Source: Bacteroidales bacterium
Lineage (GTDB): Bacteria; Bacteroidota; Bacteroidia; Bacteroidales; ML635J-15
DNA length: 45,049 nucleotides
NCBI GenBank assembly: GCA_017994175.1
Contig: JAGOLH010000021.1
Coordinates: forward strand, 1 to 45,049
Direction: 5' to 3'
The position numbers and the translations under genes are program-made. The notes under the pieces are model-generated. The model saw nothing but the letters and a program-made list of their open reading frames with translations. It was not told the DNA's origin and did no database searches. Each line of letters starts with the position of its first letter. The first letter of the stretch is position 1. Shown here in pieces: positions 15,901 through 24,727 of the stretch.

Positions 15901-17952
15901 ACTTCACCAAGTTTCAACCCCGTAATTGGCGTTGGAAATACCATTATTGCTAGTCCACAAACCACAACAATATACTATGTGCGGGCTCAGGAGCCGGAAT
16001 GTAATACAACCTTGACAGAACAAATCATTGTTCAGGTACACCAGTTCAATTACACGATAACGTCAGGAGCTATTGTATGCGCAGGCGGCCAGACAGGATT
16101 GCATATTGTAAATAATAACCCTTCCGATATTCTGAGTTATCACTGGGAACCAACAACATCCATTGTAAGTGGGGACAATTCTGCTAACCCTGTTGTAGCC
16201 CCCACTGTAAACACTACTTACACTGTAACCGTGACTAATCAGATTGGTTGTACCACAACATCGCAAGTGCCGGTTACCATAAACAATATCACTTTCGCTG
16301 CTGCTGTTACAGAGGATATACTTTGTTTCGGTGAATGCACGGGAACCGCAACAGTCTCAGCAACAGGAATACCTCCGTACACCTATTTCTGGAGTAATCA
16401 AACATCAGGCAATATTAATGATAGTCTCTGTTCAGGTTCTTACACAGTAACTGTTACCGACAACCTGCAGTGCACTGCCACACAAACTGTTACAATAAAT
16501 CAACCCCCTTTGCTGGTTGCCGGATTCACTGATATTATTCAACCGGAATGCGATGGAGTCGGTTACGGGAGCGCTTCGGTTACCCCTTCAGGAGGGACGC
16601 CCCCATATTCTTATCAATGGCAATTCGGTGGAAGCAATCCCACAAATTCCCAACTACTCACAGGTGACAACTCGGTAACGGTAACTGACCAAAACGGATG
16701 CGACACGGTAATTACTGTTACTATGTTGCCTCCAGGTGGTATTGCAGCTGAAATTCAAACCCTTAGCGATATATCATGTTTTGGCATGTGCGATGGGTCG
16801 CTAACAGCCTTGGGGACATCGGGGACTCCACCATTTACCTATATGTGGTCAAATGGCATGCAAGGCAGCACGATTAACAATCTGTGCAGCGGACCGTATA
16901 TTGTCTCGGTAATCGATTCCGAAAATTGTGTAATCCATAAATACGCATTCATTGTGCAACCCGACGAACTTATTGGCCTGGCCGGAATCTTTGAACCCAT
17001 TCTTTGTCATGGGCAAACCGGAAGTGTTCAGATTGAAATTAATGGTGGGACATCACCTTATCTGATACATTGGTCAACCGGTGACAATACCAATGTGGTC
17101 AGCGAAATTTCAGCCGGCAGCTACTCGGTTACAGTTACAGATGCACATAACTGTAGCGATACTTCTGAAGTGGAAATTACACAACCAACTCCCTTAGTAC
17201 TTGCAGGGATTCCCGAAAATATGCGTTGTACGGGTAATTGCAATGGCTCTGTTATGCTCGATGTTACAGGAGGAACACCCGGATATGATTATAACTGGTC
17301 GAACGGAACCAACGCATCAAATGCACAACAGTTATGTGAAGGGTTTTACCAGGTAACTGTTACCGATAATAACGGTTGTGCAATCTCAGCTTCGTACTCG
17401 ATTGTAAACGAAGACTATATTCCGCCGCTTGATGTATATGCCGATGCTTATTTTATTTACCGTGGCGAAAGCACTTTATTGCATGCAATTGGACCTGACG
17501 GAAGTTCATATTTGTGGAGCCCTCCGTTGTATCTTGCGTCGGTAACCAGTCAGCATACAACCACCACTCCTGAAAACGAGATATTGTACACTGTTGTTAT
17601 GACCGATGAAGACGGCTGTACAAATACCGATACTGTGCGGATACGTGTAAGCGATATAATCTGTTCCGACCCGTTTATTTATATTCCCACGGCTTTCACT
17701 CCCAATGGTGATGGTGAAAATGATTACTTTAAACCCTATGCGCCACTGCACCTGATTACCGACATGTATTTTGCTGTTTTCGACCGTTGGGGCGAAGTTG
17801 TTTATGCGTCCGATAATATCAACGATCAGGGTTGGGATGGTACTTATAAAGGTAAAATATTGCCACCCGATGTGTATGTTTTCTTTTTTGAAGCTACCTG
17901 CTTAAATCAGGACCATTACAACCACAAAGGAAATGTGACCCTGATAAGGTAG
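12937..17952 (+). CDS. Giant T9SS-exported SBBP/PKD/SprB-repeat protein with CHU_C domain
   Basis: This is a 1671-residue cell-surface or secreted protein. After a signal peptide (about 1-20) comes an N-terminal domain (about 22-230, beginning RFIENKNQWEPHILYKMKL) that usually precedes SBBP beta-propeller repeats. SBBP blades follow (about 240-790), recognisable by repeats such as YLGGSG and SSYLGGSEDDAIYSLD. The propeller ends in a Cys-rich segment, CASCGGCQEFP. A PKD domain (about 803-880) is followed by Ig-like units and five SprB-type repeats (about 1118-1500, each C-x-G...G-G-x-P-P-Y-x-Y-x-W). The CHU_C type B sorting domain spans about 1582-1671 (IPTAFTPNGDGENDYF ... VFDRWGEVVY). It probably serves adhesion or gliding. 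No T9SS machinery genes are nearby. Confidence 0.92.
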   Translation: MTRNLIIALIIFGIPALSFGQLRFIENKNQWEPHILYKMKLSNGSMFLEKDCITFNFINREEHDHSFAHHGATEENHQETIDGHAYRVTFIGANNDVKVESSLPSSDYLNYYIGNDPSRWAGNVKQYQEILYHNLYDNIDLKLYITDKGLKYDFIVHPNGDVDDIVLEYEGAGSLTINNNNLVVTTTVNDVVELQPLVYQIIEGEQVAIPCIYNIKKNRVNYKLDRGYDTERTLVVDPSLVFSTYTGSTGDNWGFTATWDFSDNVYSGGIVFDVGYPTTLGAYQVNFAGGTPPIPNSTYYALGCDVGIIKYNENGTQRLFATYLGGSGGQEMPHSLVVTEENDLVVMGTTGSPDFPTTAGAYDNTFNGGDSVVYDNVVAFSNGVDIYVAKFSSTGSSLMGSTYVGGSGNDGLNFKQYYAQNNPVYNINWTMMHGNDSLYFNYADGARGEVICDSKGDIYVATNTFSMNFPQGINNGFQTSSGGKQDGIVFKLKGNLSQLIWSSYLGGSEDDAIYSLDIRSDDNIYVAGGTVSTNFPTTFGAYKTSFQGGTTDGFVAEINADGNQLLASSYFGSNQYDQAYFVRTDDSNNPFICGQTKATGSTLIFNASYNEPNSGQFIAKFQPNLSAIQWSTVFGTGSGQPNISITAFAVDICNRIYLAGWGRIWPYNYYNSAGQYYAWTDVFGTKGMDITADAIQSNTDGQDFYIMVLSEDASSLEYATFFGEVHYDGCGYSGHDHVDGGTSRFDKKGNIIESVCASCGGCQEFPTSPGVWSESNGDGVNYNNCNNAAFKIQIIENLAIANFDPVPAGCSPYTVHFNNNSQGSVYQWFFGDGGTSSALNPTHTYTEGGTYQVMLVVSDPLSCNFADTLIREIFVMDAGVDTLPDIVICPGEQVVIGPEGNYGDASFHWLNPMWLTSATVQNPVASPVQNITYILVIDGLCNDTVYQAVTINQPPIDLFASSDTLICPGGTVTLHASSSYENISLTWSTSPSFNPVIGVGNTIIASPQTTTIYYVRAQEPECNTTLTEQIIVQVHQFNYTITSGAIVCAGGQTGLHIVNNNPSDILSYHWEPTTSIVSGDNSANPVVAPTVNTTYTVTVTNQIGCTTTSQVPVTINNITFAAAVTEDILCFGECTGTATVSATGIPPYTYFWSNQTSGNINDSLCSGSYTVTVTDNLQCTATQTVTINQPPLLVAGFTDIIQPECDGVGYGSASVTPSGGTPPYSYQWQFGGSNPTNSQLLTGDNSVTVTDQNGCDTVITVTMLPPGGIAAEIQTLSDISCFGMCDGSLTALGTSGTPPFTYMWSNGMQGSTINNLCSGPYIVSVIDSENCVIHKYAFIVQPDELIGLAGIFEPILCHGQTGSVQIEINGGTSPYLIHWSTGDNTNVVSEISAGSYSVTVTDAHNCSDTSEVEITQPTPLVLAGIPENMRCTGNCNGSVMLDVTGGTPGYDYNWSNGTNASNAQQLCEGFYQVTVTDNNGCAISASYSIVNEDYIPPLDVYADAYFIYRGESTLLHAIGPDGSSYLWSPPLYLASVTSQHTTTTPENEILYTVVMTDEDGCTNTDTVRIRVSDIICSDPFIYIPTAFTPNGDGENDYFKPYAPLHLITDMYFAVFDRWGEVVYASDNINDQGWDGTYKGKILPPDVYVFFFEATCLNQDHYNHKGNVTLIR

Positions 17953-18123
17953 TAAATGTTATTATTTTTTTAGTTTTTAACCATGTCACTGTGTTTTAAT
18001 TTCACAGTTTGTAATAATAATTATCTGGTAAAAAGCTTTTTCCTGAAACAATTTATTCTCAGACCAGTTTAATAATATTAAGGAATTCAAAAAACATCGT
18101 AAATTCGCATAAAAATATATACT

Positions 18124-19515
18124 ATGGATTTTGATATATTAGTTATTGGAAGCGGACCCGGTGGGTATGTTGCTGCAATCCGTGCTGCGCAACTGGGTTT
18201 AAAAACTGCTGTGGTTGAAAAAGCTGAGCTGGGTGGCATTTGCCTGAACTGGGGATGTATTCCAACCAAGGCCCTGCTTAAAAGCGCCCAGGTATTTAAT
18301 TACATGAAGCACTCCGAAGATTATGGTATTACAATTCAAGGGAATGCAGAACCCGATTTTGCTAAGGTAATAGCCCGCAGTCGTGCTGTTGCCGAAGGTA
18401 TGAGTAAGGGAATTCAGTTTCTATTAGGTAAAAACAAAATAACCGTTATCAAAGGTTTTGGAAAATTGAAAGCAAGTAACACCGTTTCTGTAACCGATGA
18501 GGCCGGCCAAGAGAAAGAGTATACTTCGCCGCATATTATTCTGGCTACCGGAGCACGTTCAAAAGAGTTGCAGGGAGTGAAACAGGACGGGTTACATATT
18601 ATTGGATACCGTGAAGCACTATCCCTCCAGAAAAAACCTGCTTCAATGATCGTTATAGGCAGCGGTGCTATTGGAACCGAATTCGCCTGGTTCTACCATA
18701 GTATGGGTACTGAAGTTACTCTGGTGGAATATCTCCCAAATTTGGTCCCTCTCGAAGATGAAGAAGTTTCAAAACAACTGGAACGCTCCTTTAAAAAAGC
18801 AGGTATAAAAGTTTTAACAGGAACTGCAGTTGAAAATGCTGTATTTAATGGGAATAGCTGTGAGGTTCATGTGAATACAAAAAAGGGTCAGGATGTTCTT
18901 CATGCGGAAGTTGTGCTTTCGGCTGTCGGAGTAACTACGAATCTCGAAAACCTGGGGCTTGAGGCTCTTAATATCGCCAATGAAAAAGGAAAAATTCTGG
19001 TTGATGAATTCTACCGTACCAATGTGGAAGGTATATACGCCATTGGTGATATCGTGCACGGACCTGCGCTGGCTCATGTGGCTTCGGCTGAAGCTATCTG
19101 CTGTGTCGAGAAAATTGCAGGGCAACATGCAGAGCCCGTGAATTACAGCAATATTCCTTCATGCATTTATGCAACTCCCGAAATAGCATCGGTTGGTATG
19201 ACCGAGAAACAAGCGATTGAAGCTGGTTTTGAAGTAAAAATCGGGAAATTCCCCTACTCAGCCTCTGGTAAAGCATCAGCAGCCGGGAATAAAGATGGTT
19301 TTATCAAGCTGGTTTTCGATGCAAAACTGGGTGAACTCCTTGGCGCCCATTTTATAGGTGACAATGTAAGCGAAATGATTGCTGAAATGGTAGTTGCCCG
19401 TAAACTCGAAGCAACGGGTCACGAACTTATTAAAAGCATACATCCGCACCCGAGTATGTCGGAAGCTATTATGGAAGCGGCAGCTGCAGCCTATGGTGAA
19501 GTGATACACCTATAA
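18124..19515 (+). CDS. lpdA: Dihydrolipoyl dehydrogenase (E3)
   Basis: This 463-residue flavoprotein reoxidises dihydrolipoamide in 2-oxoacid dehydrogenase complexes and the glycine cleavage system, passing electrons through FAD to NAD+. The FAD-binding motif GSGPGGYVAA is at residues 9-18. The redox disulfide is in GGICLNWGCIPTK (Cys40, Cys45). A second dinucleotide motif is GSGAIGTEFAWF (about 179-190), and the second FAD motif is YAIGDIVHGPALAH. The C-terminal catalytic pair is His442-Glu447 in HPHPSMSE. All expected residues are present and the length is normal. It is monocistronic, with no E1/E2 genes in the window. Position 43 is Trp where many homologues have Val or another small residue (GGTCLNVGC); the Trp variant is common in one Lpd subgroup. 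Confidence 0.96.
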   Translation: MDFDILVIGSGPGGYVAAIRAAQLGLKTAVVEKAELGGICLNWGCIPTKALLKSAQVFNYMKHSEDYGITIQGNAEPDFAKVIARSRAVAEGMSKGIQFLLGKNKITVIKGFGKLKASNTVSVTDEAGQEKEYTSPHIILATGARSKELQGVKQDGLHIIGYREALSLQKKPASMIVIGSGAIGTEFAWFYHSMGTEVTLVEYLPNLVPLEDEEVSKQLERSFKKAGIKVLTGTAVENAVFNGNSCEVHVNTKKGQDVLHAEVVLSAVGVTTNLENLGLEALNIANEKGKILVDEFYRTNVEGIYAIGDIVHGPALAHVASAEAICCVEKIAGQHAEPVNYSNIPSCIYATPEIASVGMTEKQAIEAGFEVKIGKFPYSASGKASAAGNKDGFIKLVFDAKLGELLGAHFIGDNVSEMIAEMVVARKLEATGHELIKSIHPHPSMSEAIMEAAAAAYGEVIHL

Positions 19516-19565
19516 TAAGGGTGCTTAGCATTTCGATCCCTCAGGGTAACCGTTATTTCTGCAGC

Positions 19566-22500
19566 TTATTTAACTAGGGTAACTATACCCACATAGGGTT
19601 CTTCTCCGTTAAACAGGCGCACTGCGTACAAGTAGGAACCTGTAGGAAGAAGTTTACCGTCATAATATCCATTCCATGGCTCATCCACCCCCTTTGCCTC
19701 AAATAGCTTCTGCCCCCAACGATTGAACACCTGAACAACTGCTGCCGGAAACATATCGATATTCTCGATAATCCATGTATCGTTTACACCATCGTTGTTC
19801 GGGGTAAAAGCATTGGGGATACGGATACAATCAATAGGATCATCGGTGAGCACTATCTGTTCTATGATTCTAATACAATTGTTTGCATCAACTACCGTAA
19901 TCAGGTAATTCCCCTGAATAAGCCCCATGATATATGGCAAATCGGAACTGCCTTGGTACCAATTGTACATATACGGAAAAGTTCCTCCGGATGCAACAAT
20001 TTCAATATAACCGTCATCAGCACCAATACAGGACGGGTTGGTGCTGATGTAGGTTACAACCATTTCAGAAGGTTCCGATATGGTCGCCATTGAATCTAAC
20101 TCACAATGATTGGCATCTGTTACAGTAAAGGAGTATATACCAGCCTGCAATGAAGTAAGCTGCTGCTGTGCAGACTCGAAGCCATTATATTGCCAATGAT
20201 ATGCATAAGGTAGCGTTCCACCGGTTGCAATCAGATTAATAGCTCCATTCCGTTCTCCATTACAGGTAACATCAGTCGTTGAAATGGCCACTGTAACGGG
20301 GGAAAGTGGCTGACCAATAACCCGACTTCCTGTAATGCTACAACCCAATACATCGGTAACAGTTACAATATAGTTTCCTGCTGCAATGTTGTTCTGATAC
20401 GATTGACTTGCTCCGTTCGACCAGCTGAAAGTGAACGGTGGAGTACCCCCGGTAATCAAAGTGCTTAAGCTACCATTAGCATACCCATAACAACTTATAT
20501 TAACTCCGGATACAACAATACTTAAGGCATCGGGCTGAGTAACCGTATATGCTTGTGACCCACTGCACCCCCATGCATCGGTAACTGTTACCGAATACAC
20601 TCCGGCTGCTATGTTTGCTATTGACGATACCGTGGAACCATTTGACCAACTATAGGTAAATGGAGCCATTCCACTCATCATGCTACCCGTGAGTACTGCG
20701 TCTGAATCGCCATAGCATGACAGGGCTACAGGTTGAGTGATGACAACCGGGCTACTACCCTGCATATCAACCACTGTGATTGAAGAGGCAGTACAACCAT
20801 TGGCGTCAGTGACAGTTACCCTGTAGTTACCCGGAGCAACCGGATTTTGAACCGGCAGATTTGAGCCATTACTCCAAAGATAACCGTATTGAGCAGTTCC
20901 CCCTGAAACAGATACAGAAATACTCCCCTGGCTAACACCACAAACAAGTGGAGAAGAGGTTGCCGTAGCAACAAGTTGGGAAGGTTGCGTAATTGTAATA
21001 GTTGAAGAAGCAGTGCAACCAGCTTCATCTGTTACTATAACCGTAACGACTCCGGCAGCCAAGCTGTTATTCAGGGCTGATGCTGTTGCCTCCGGATCGC
21101 TCCATAAATAAGACAGATTTCCTGTTCCTCCCGAAGCTGAGGCGACTGCACTACCGTCACTCATACCATAACAACTTACATTATTGTTAACTACGGCAGA
21201 AACAATCAGTGATTCGGGTTGTGTTAATACTGCGTTTCCAACATTACTGCAACCATAATTATCATATACCGTCACGCTGTAATTTCCGGCAGGTATGCTC
21301 TGAATTGTGGCACTATTAACAGTGATTGGGTCGCTCCAGTCGTACGAATAAGGCAAAGTGCCTCCAGAAACGCTGATGCTGATAAACCCATTTGAGAATC
21401 CGTTACATGATGGGTTACCATAATCCTGTACATTCACCTGAGGCACTGAAGTAACAAGTGTTTGAACCGTTATTTGGTTTGAGCATCCGTAAGCATCACT
21501 ATATGCATAAGTAATATTGCGAAGACCCAATCCAGCAGTGGCAGGATCAAATGTACTTCCTGTGATTCCAGGACCACTAAAAACTCCACCTGATGGCGTA
21601 CCAGTGATAATTGCGATACCAGCATTATCGCAATATTGTGCGTTTAATCCAGCAATCTGAACTGTTGGGAGTGAAAAAACCTGGACATTCTGTGTGGCTG
21701 TATTGCTGCATCCATTGCCATCGGTGTAAACATAAGTAACTATATGATTCCCCACACCTGCAACTGAAGGTGAAAAGTTGGTTCCCGAAACTCCCGGGCC
21801 TGAAACAATACCTCCTGCAGGAGAAAGTATTAAGCTTATTGCGGGTGCATCAATGCAATATCCCGAACTAAGACCACCAATGCTAACTGTAGGCAGGGCA
21901 TTCACAACAATACTTTCCTGTTGGGTATCGCTGCATGCTCCGTTTACAATGCTATAAGTTATTACGTGAGTACCCGCACCAGCTACCGAGGGTGAGAACT
22001 GCCCTGTAGCTGCATTGGTAATACCATTTCCCGACCAGGTGCCTCCATTCGAAACGGCAGTCAGATTCACAGCAGAAGCATTAATACAAAATGGGCCTGC
22101 TGGGCTAATATCTGCGTTTACATCTCCATCAACATGAATTGTGATACTGCTCGTACCTGTGCATGCTCCGGTTGTAACAGAATAGGTTATCGTATGATCG
22201 CCCGAACCGGCAACGGCGGGACTGAAAGTACCTGCCGTGCTGCCTGTAATCCCAGTGCCCGACCATGTACCACCTCCTGTAGCAGCGGTAAGAGTAACAG
22301 GTGAATCGCTCTGGCAGAATGGTCCGACAGAATTTATGCTTGCATTCGGACGGGCCTGTACAACAACAGTGGTTGTATTTGAGCTGCTGCATCCTGTAGT
22401 ATTGGTTACCACCAGTGTATATGTCCCCGACATGGAAACAGAAGCTGGTGTTCTGACAGGGTTTTGCAAATTACTGGTCCAACCATCGGGTCCTGTCCAT

Positions 22501-23528
22501 GTGTAGGTTGCTCCTGCAGCTCCGCCACCGCCTGTAAAATTTAGTGACTGTGTTTCACACACAGGGCTGTTGCTTGATGCAGTAACCACTGGTAATGGGT
22601 TCACAGTCACCGTTGCAGTAGCTGTACCTGTTGTGCCTGATGGGGCTGTCCCCGTAACCGTATAGGTAGTAGTTGAGGTCGGGTTAACACTGATGGTTGC
22701 TCCGGTTGCACCGTTACTCCAGGCAAAAGTAGTCCCGGCAATCGAGCTGGTTGCCGTTAAGGTCGCGCTTTGCCCTGCACAGATGGTTGGATTATTTACC
22801 GTAATCACCGGGTTAACGTTTGAAACCATTATCGAAACATCATCCACAAAATATCGCGTCTGTGCTTTAGAGCCACCTACATTGGTAGTAGTAGTTCCTG
22901 TGTCGTAATAAAAATTCCCGATGGTAAAATATTGGAATGCCGCAGTCGCGGTAAAAGTCATCGAAATCAGCGTCCAATTGGTTTTATCAGTGATAATCCC
23001 AGTATAGTTCACCTGCGGGGTGACGCTATATACACACATACTGCTGCTGTAAAATGAGGCGGTAGTGAAATATACTCCGATGTTATTACAGGCATACATA
23101 CTGTAATCAGCCATTGAAACATAAAACTCCACGGTATATTGCTGCCCCGGAACCAAAGGTGATGACAGCCTGCCCTGAAGGTATTCGCGATAAGGCGTAC
23201 ACCCTCCTGCCCCATACACAAAAATTGCACTCATTGCACTGCCTGTACGTGGTGTTTGCTGCCCAACAGCACTTGCATTTGTTGACCAGGGACTGCAAAA
23301 ACAGCTCGTCGCCAACGAAGAGTGAAAAAGATCGGTTGACCCACCGGTTGGCATGGTCCAATTATTAACGGCAGCATTAAATTCTCCGGACGAAACATAC
23401 CAACTGCAGAGCAAGCTGCCTGTGTTTACGCTCTCAAAGCTGGGGTTCATAACAAGGTTCTGAGAATGTGAGAAACTGACACTGGCCAACATTATGGCAG
23501 TCAGCAATATAGTTTGGGCTTTCCTCAT
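19566..23528 (-). CDS. Giant T9SS-exported protein with seven SprB repeats and CHU_C domain
   Basis: This is a 1320-residue secreted or surface protein. A signal peptide (about 1-22) leads into a jelly-roll-like domain (about 23-235), starting NLVMNPSFESVNTG and ending YFVDDVSIMV, of the kind found at the N-terminus of many gliding-associated proteins. Ig/PKD-like units rich in Gly, Ser and Thr follow (about 240-700), including several with the pattern GTWSGTGIT...AGTFSPAVAG. Seven SprB-type repeats (about 710-1230) have C-x-G...S-G-G-T...Y-x-W cores. The CHU_C sorting domain covers about the last 83 residues (RIPNAFTPNNDGVNDTW ... VFNRWGQKLF). The gene is convergent with lpdA. A role in adhesion or as gliding cargo is inferred from SprB similarity. 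Confidence 0.9.
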   Translation of the reverse strand: MRKAQTILLTAIMLASVSFSHSQNLVMNPSFESVNTGSLLCSWYVSSGEFNAAVNNWTMPTGGSTDLFHSSLATSCFCSPWSTNASAVGQQTPRTGSAMSAIFVYGAGGCTPYREYLQGRLSSPLVPGQQYTVEFYVSMADYSMYACNNIGVYFTTASFYSSSMCVYSVTPQVNYTGIITDKTNWTLISMTFTATAAFQYFTIGNFYYDTGTTTTNVGGSKAQTRYFVDDVSIMVSNVNPVITVNNPTICAGQSATLTATSSIAGTTFAWSNGATGATISVNPTSTTTYTVTGTAPSGTTGTATATVTVNPLPVVTASSNSPVCETQSLNFTGGGGAAGATYTWTGPDGWTSNLQNPVRTPASVSMSGTYTLVVTNTTGCSSSNTTTVVVQARPNASINSVGPFCQSDSPVTLTAATGGGTWSGTGITGSTAGTFSPAVAGSGDHTITYSVTTGACTGTSSITIHVDGDVNADISPAGPFCINASAVNLTAVSNGGTWSGNGITNAATGQFSPSVAGAGTHVITYSIVNGACSDTQQESIVVNALPTVSIGGLSSGYCIDAPAISLILSPAGGIVSGPGVSGTNFSPSVAGVGNHIVTYVYTDGNGCSNTATQNVQVFSLPTVQIAGLNAQYCDNAGIAIITGTPSGGVFSGPGITGSTFDPATAGLGLRNITYAYSDAYGCSNQITVQTLVTSVPQVNVQDYGNPSCNGFSNGFISISVSGGTLPYSYDWSDPITVNSATIQSIPAGNYSVTVYDNYGCSNVGNAVLTQPESLIVSAVVNNNVSCYGMSDGSAVASASGGTGNLSYLWSDPEATASALNNSLAAGVVTVIVTDEAGCTASSTITITQPSQLVATATSSPLVCGVSQGSISVSVSGGTAQYGYLWSNGSNLPVQNPVAPGNYRVTVTDANGCTASSITVVDMQGSSPVVITQPVALSCYGDSDAVLTGSMMSGMAPFTYSWSNGSTVSSIANIAAGVYSVTVTDAWGCSGSQAYTVTQPDALSIVVSGVNISCYGYANGSLSTLITGGTPPFTFSWSNGASQSYQNNIAAGNYIVTVTDVLGCSITGSRVIGQPLSPVTVAISTTDVTCNGERNGAINLIATGGTLPYAYHWQYNGFESAQQQLTSLQAGIYSFTVTDANHCELDSMATISEPSEMVVTYISTNPSCIGADDGYIEIVASGGTFPYMYNWYQGSSDLPYIMGLIQGNYLITVVDANNCIRIIEQIVLTDDPIDCIRIPNAFTPNNDGVNDTWIIENIDMFPAAVVQVFNRWGQKLFEAKGVDEPWNGYYDGKLLPTGSYLYAVRLFNGEEPYVGIVTLVK

Positions 23529-23643
23529 TATTATAAATTTATAGACTTACTAAATTAAGAATAAAAGTTTATAAATGAAAATTAATTTACCGATGATGAG
23601 AATTCGCATATTGTTTGCATTTGCAATGGAATAAGAATAGGTA

Positions 23644-24087
23644 TCAAATCCTTTCCAAATCGCGCTGAATGTCTTTTCGTTTAATGGTTTCGCGTTTGTC
23701 GAACTGCTTTTTACCGCGGGCAAGGGCAATTTCAACCTTAACGCGTCCGTTTTCATCGATAAACAGTGATACCGGAATGATGGAGTAACCTTTTTCTCTG
23801 ACTTTACGGTCGAACTGTCGGATTTCTCTTTTCTTGAGCAGGAGTTTACGGTCTCTCACCGGGTTGTGATTATTGCAGGTGCCCAAAACGTATTCGGCTA
23901 TGTGTAAACCTTTTAACCACATTTCGCCATCAACAACGAGACAAAACGAATCAGTGAAATTCACTTTGCCATCTCGAATCGATTTTATTTCGGTGCCTTT
24001 CAGCTGAATGCCAGCGGTAACAAAGTCCTTCAATTCGTACTGGAAGTATGCCTTTTTATTTTTGAATGTTCGGGGTTCAGCTTTCAC
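23644..24087 (-). CDS. smpB: SsrA-binding protein SmpB
   Basis: This 147-residue RNA-binding protein delivers tmRNA to stalled ribosomes for trans-translation. Family landmarks are FKNKKAYFQYELKDFVTAGI near the N-terminus and LKGTEIKSIRDGKVNFTDSF (OB-fold). The NPVRDRKLLLKKREI segment is next, then GYSIIPVSLF and the basic C-terminal tail VEIALARGKKQFDKRETIKR, which inserts in the mRNA channel. Length is normal. The start codon is GTG at 24087, one base after the stop of the upstream Yip1-family gene, so translation is probably coupled. No ssrA (tmRNA) gene was seen in the window. Confidence 0.96.
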   Translation of the reverse strand: MKAEPRTFKNKKAYFQYELKDFVTAGIQLKGTEIKSIRDGKVNFTDSFCLVVDGEMWLKGLHIAEYVLGTCNNHNPVRDRKLLLKKREIRQFDRKVREKGYSIIPVSLFIDENGRVKVEIALARGKKQFDKRETIKRKDIQRDLERI

Positions 24088-24088
24088 G

Positions 24089-24649
24089 TCATATCACTTT
24101 AAGGAATGCATAGTTAAAAACAAAGTGTGAAATAAGGTTGATTCCCACAACAATCAAGGCAGTTACAATATAGAAACCAGTAATTTTATCAGAAGGGATT
24201 TCGATGAGTTGTTTTACTCCGAACCATAACAATACGAAGCAGTATACAGGTACTAAGAGGATAAAAATCAGGCTCGGGAAAATATAAAACACCGACATCA
24301 CAAAGTAATATGGCGACAAGGTATAAAGCAGCAGCTGACCAACCCTGGCCATGTCTTTTTTACCTGTAAAGCTGGAAATAATGGCATTAATAAATACAGA
24401 AATAATATAAAAGCTGAGTAAATTTGCCACAAAGAATATCAGAGCATGCTTAATAATATCAATAAACAACCCGGTTGAGGCCATCGACAGCGACTCTCCT
24501 ACCAGTAAGCAAAGGCTCATTCCAGCAATTACCAGAATCACAGGTCCGAAAAAAAGCCTTTTGTAACTGCCGTCATCTTTTTTAATGTTATGCCAAGCTT
24601 TCGGCGGGTTGGAAAAAAGCAGTCTGATATGGTGAAAGTAGTGGCTCAC
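24089..24649 (-). CDS. Yip1-family integral membrane protein
   Basis: This 186-residue protein has about five transmembrane helices and resembles the bacterial Yip1 domain family. It opens with HIRLLFSNPPKAWHNIK, the usual short amphipathic lead before the first helix, and ends with a hydrophobic helix and FNYAFLKVI. The biochemical function of bacterial Yip1 proteins is not established. The start is GTG at 24649 (reading VSHYFHH..., initiated with Met), with a TAATTTTG box upstream. The stop lies one base before the smpB GTG, so the two genes form an operon. It is divergent from miaA. Confidence 0.75.
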   Translation of the reverse strand: MSHYFHHIRLLFSNPPKAWHNIKKDDGSYKRLFFGPVILVIAGMSLCLLVGESLSMASTGLFIDIIKHALIFFVANLLSFYIISVFINAIISSFTGKKDMARVGQLLLYTLSPYYFVMSVFYIFPSLIFILLVPVYCFVLLWFGVKQLIEIPSDKITGFYIVTALIVVGINLISHFVFNYAFLKVI

Positions 24650-24680
24650 GGTGAATAAATAATATTTCTGATTCAGCCCA

Positions 24681-24688
24681 CAAAATTA
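24681..24688 (-). promoter_or_regulatory. Putative -7 box (TAATTTTG, minus strand) for the Yip1-smpB operon
   Basis: An exact TAnnTTTG match on the minus strand lies about 31 bp before the GTG at 24649, within the 78-bp divergent region shared with miaA. Confidence 0.35.
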
Positions 24689-24727
24689 ATCTAATTTTCA
24701 TAAATTTACTTGTGTAAATTGTGAACA

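Noticed and set aside
19516..19565. Bidirectional terminator between convergent lpdA and the 1320-residue gene
   Set aside because: Only weak, interrupted complementarity around CTGCAG; no stable stem with a T-tract.
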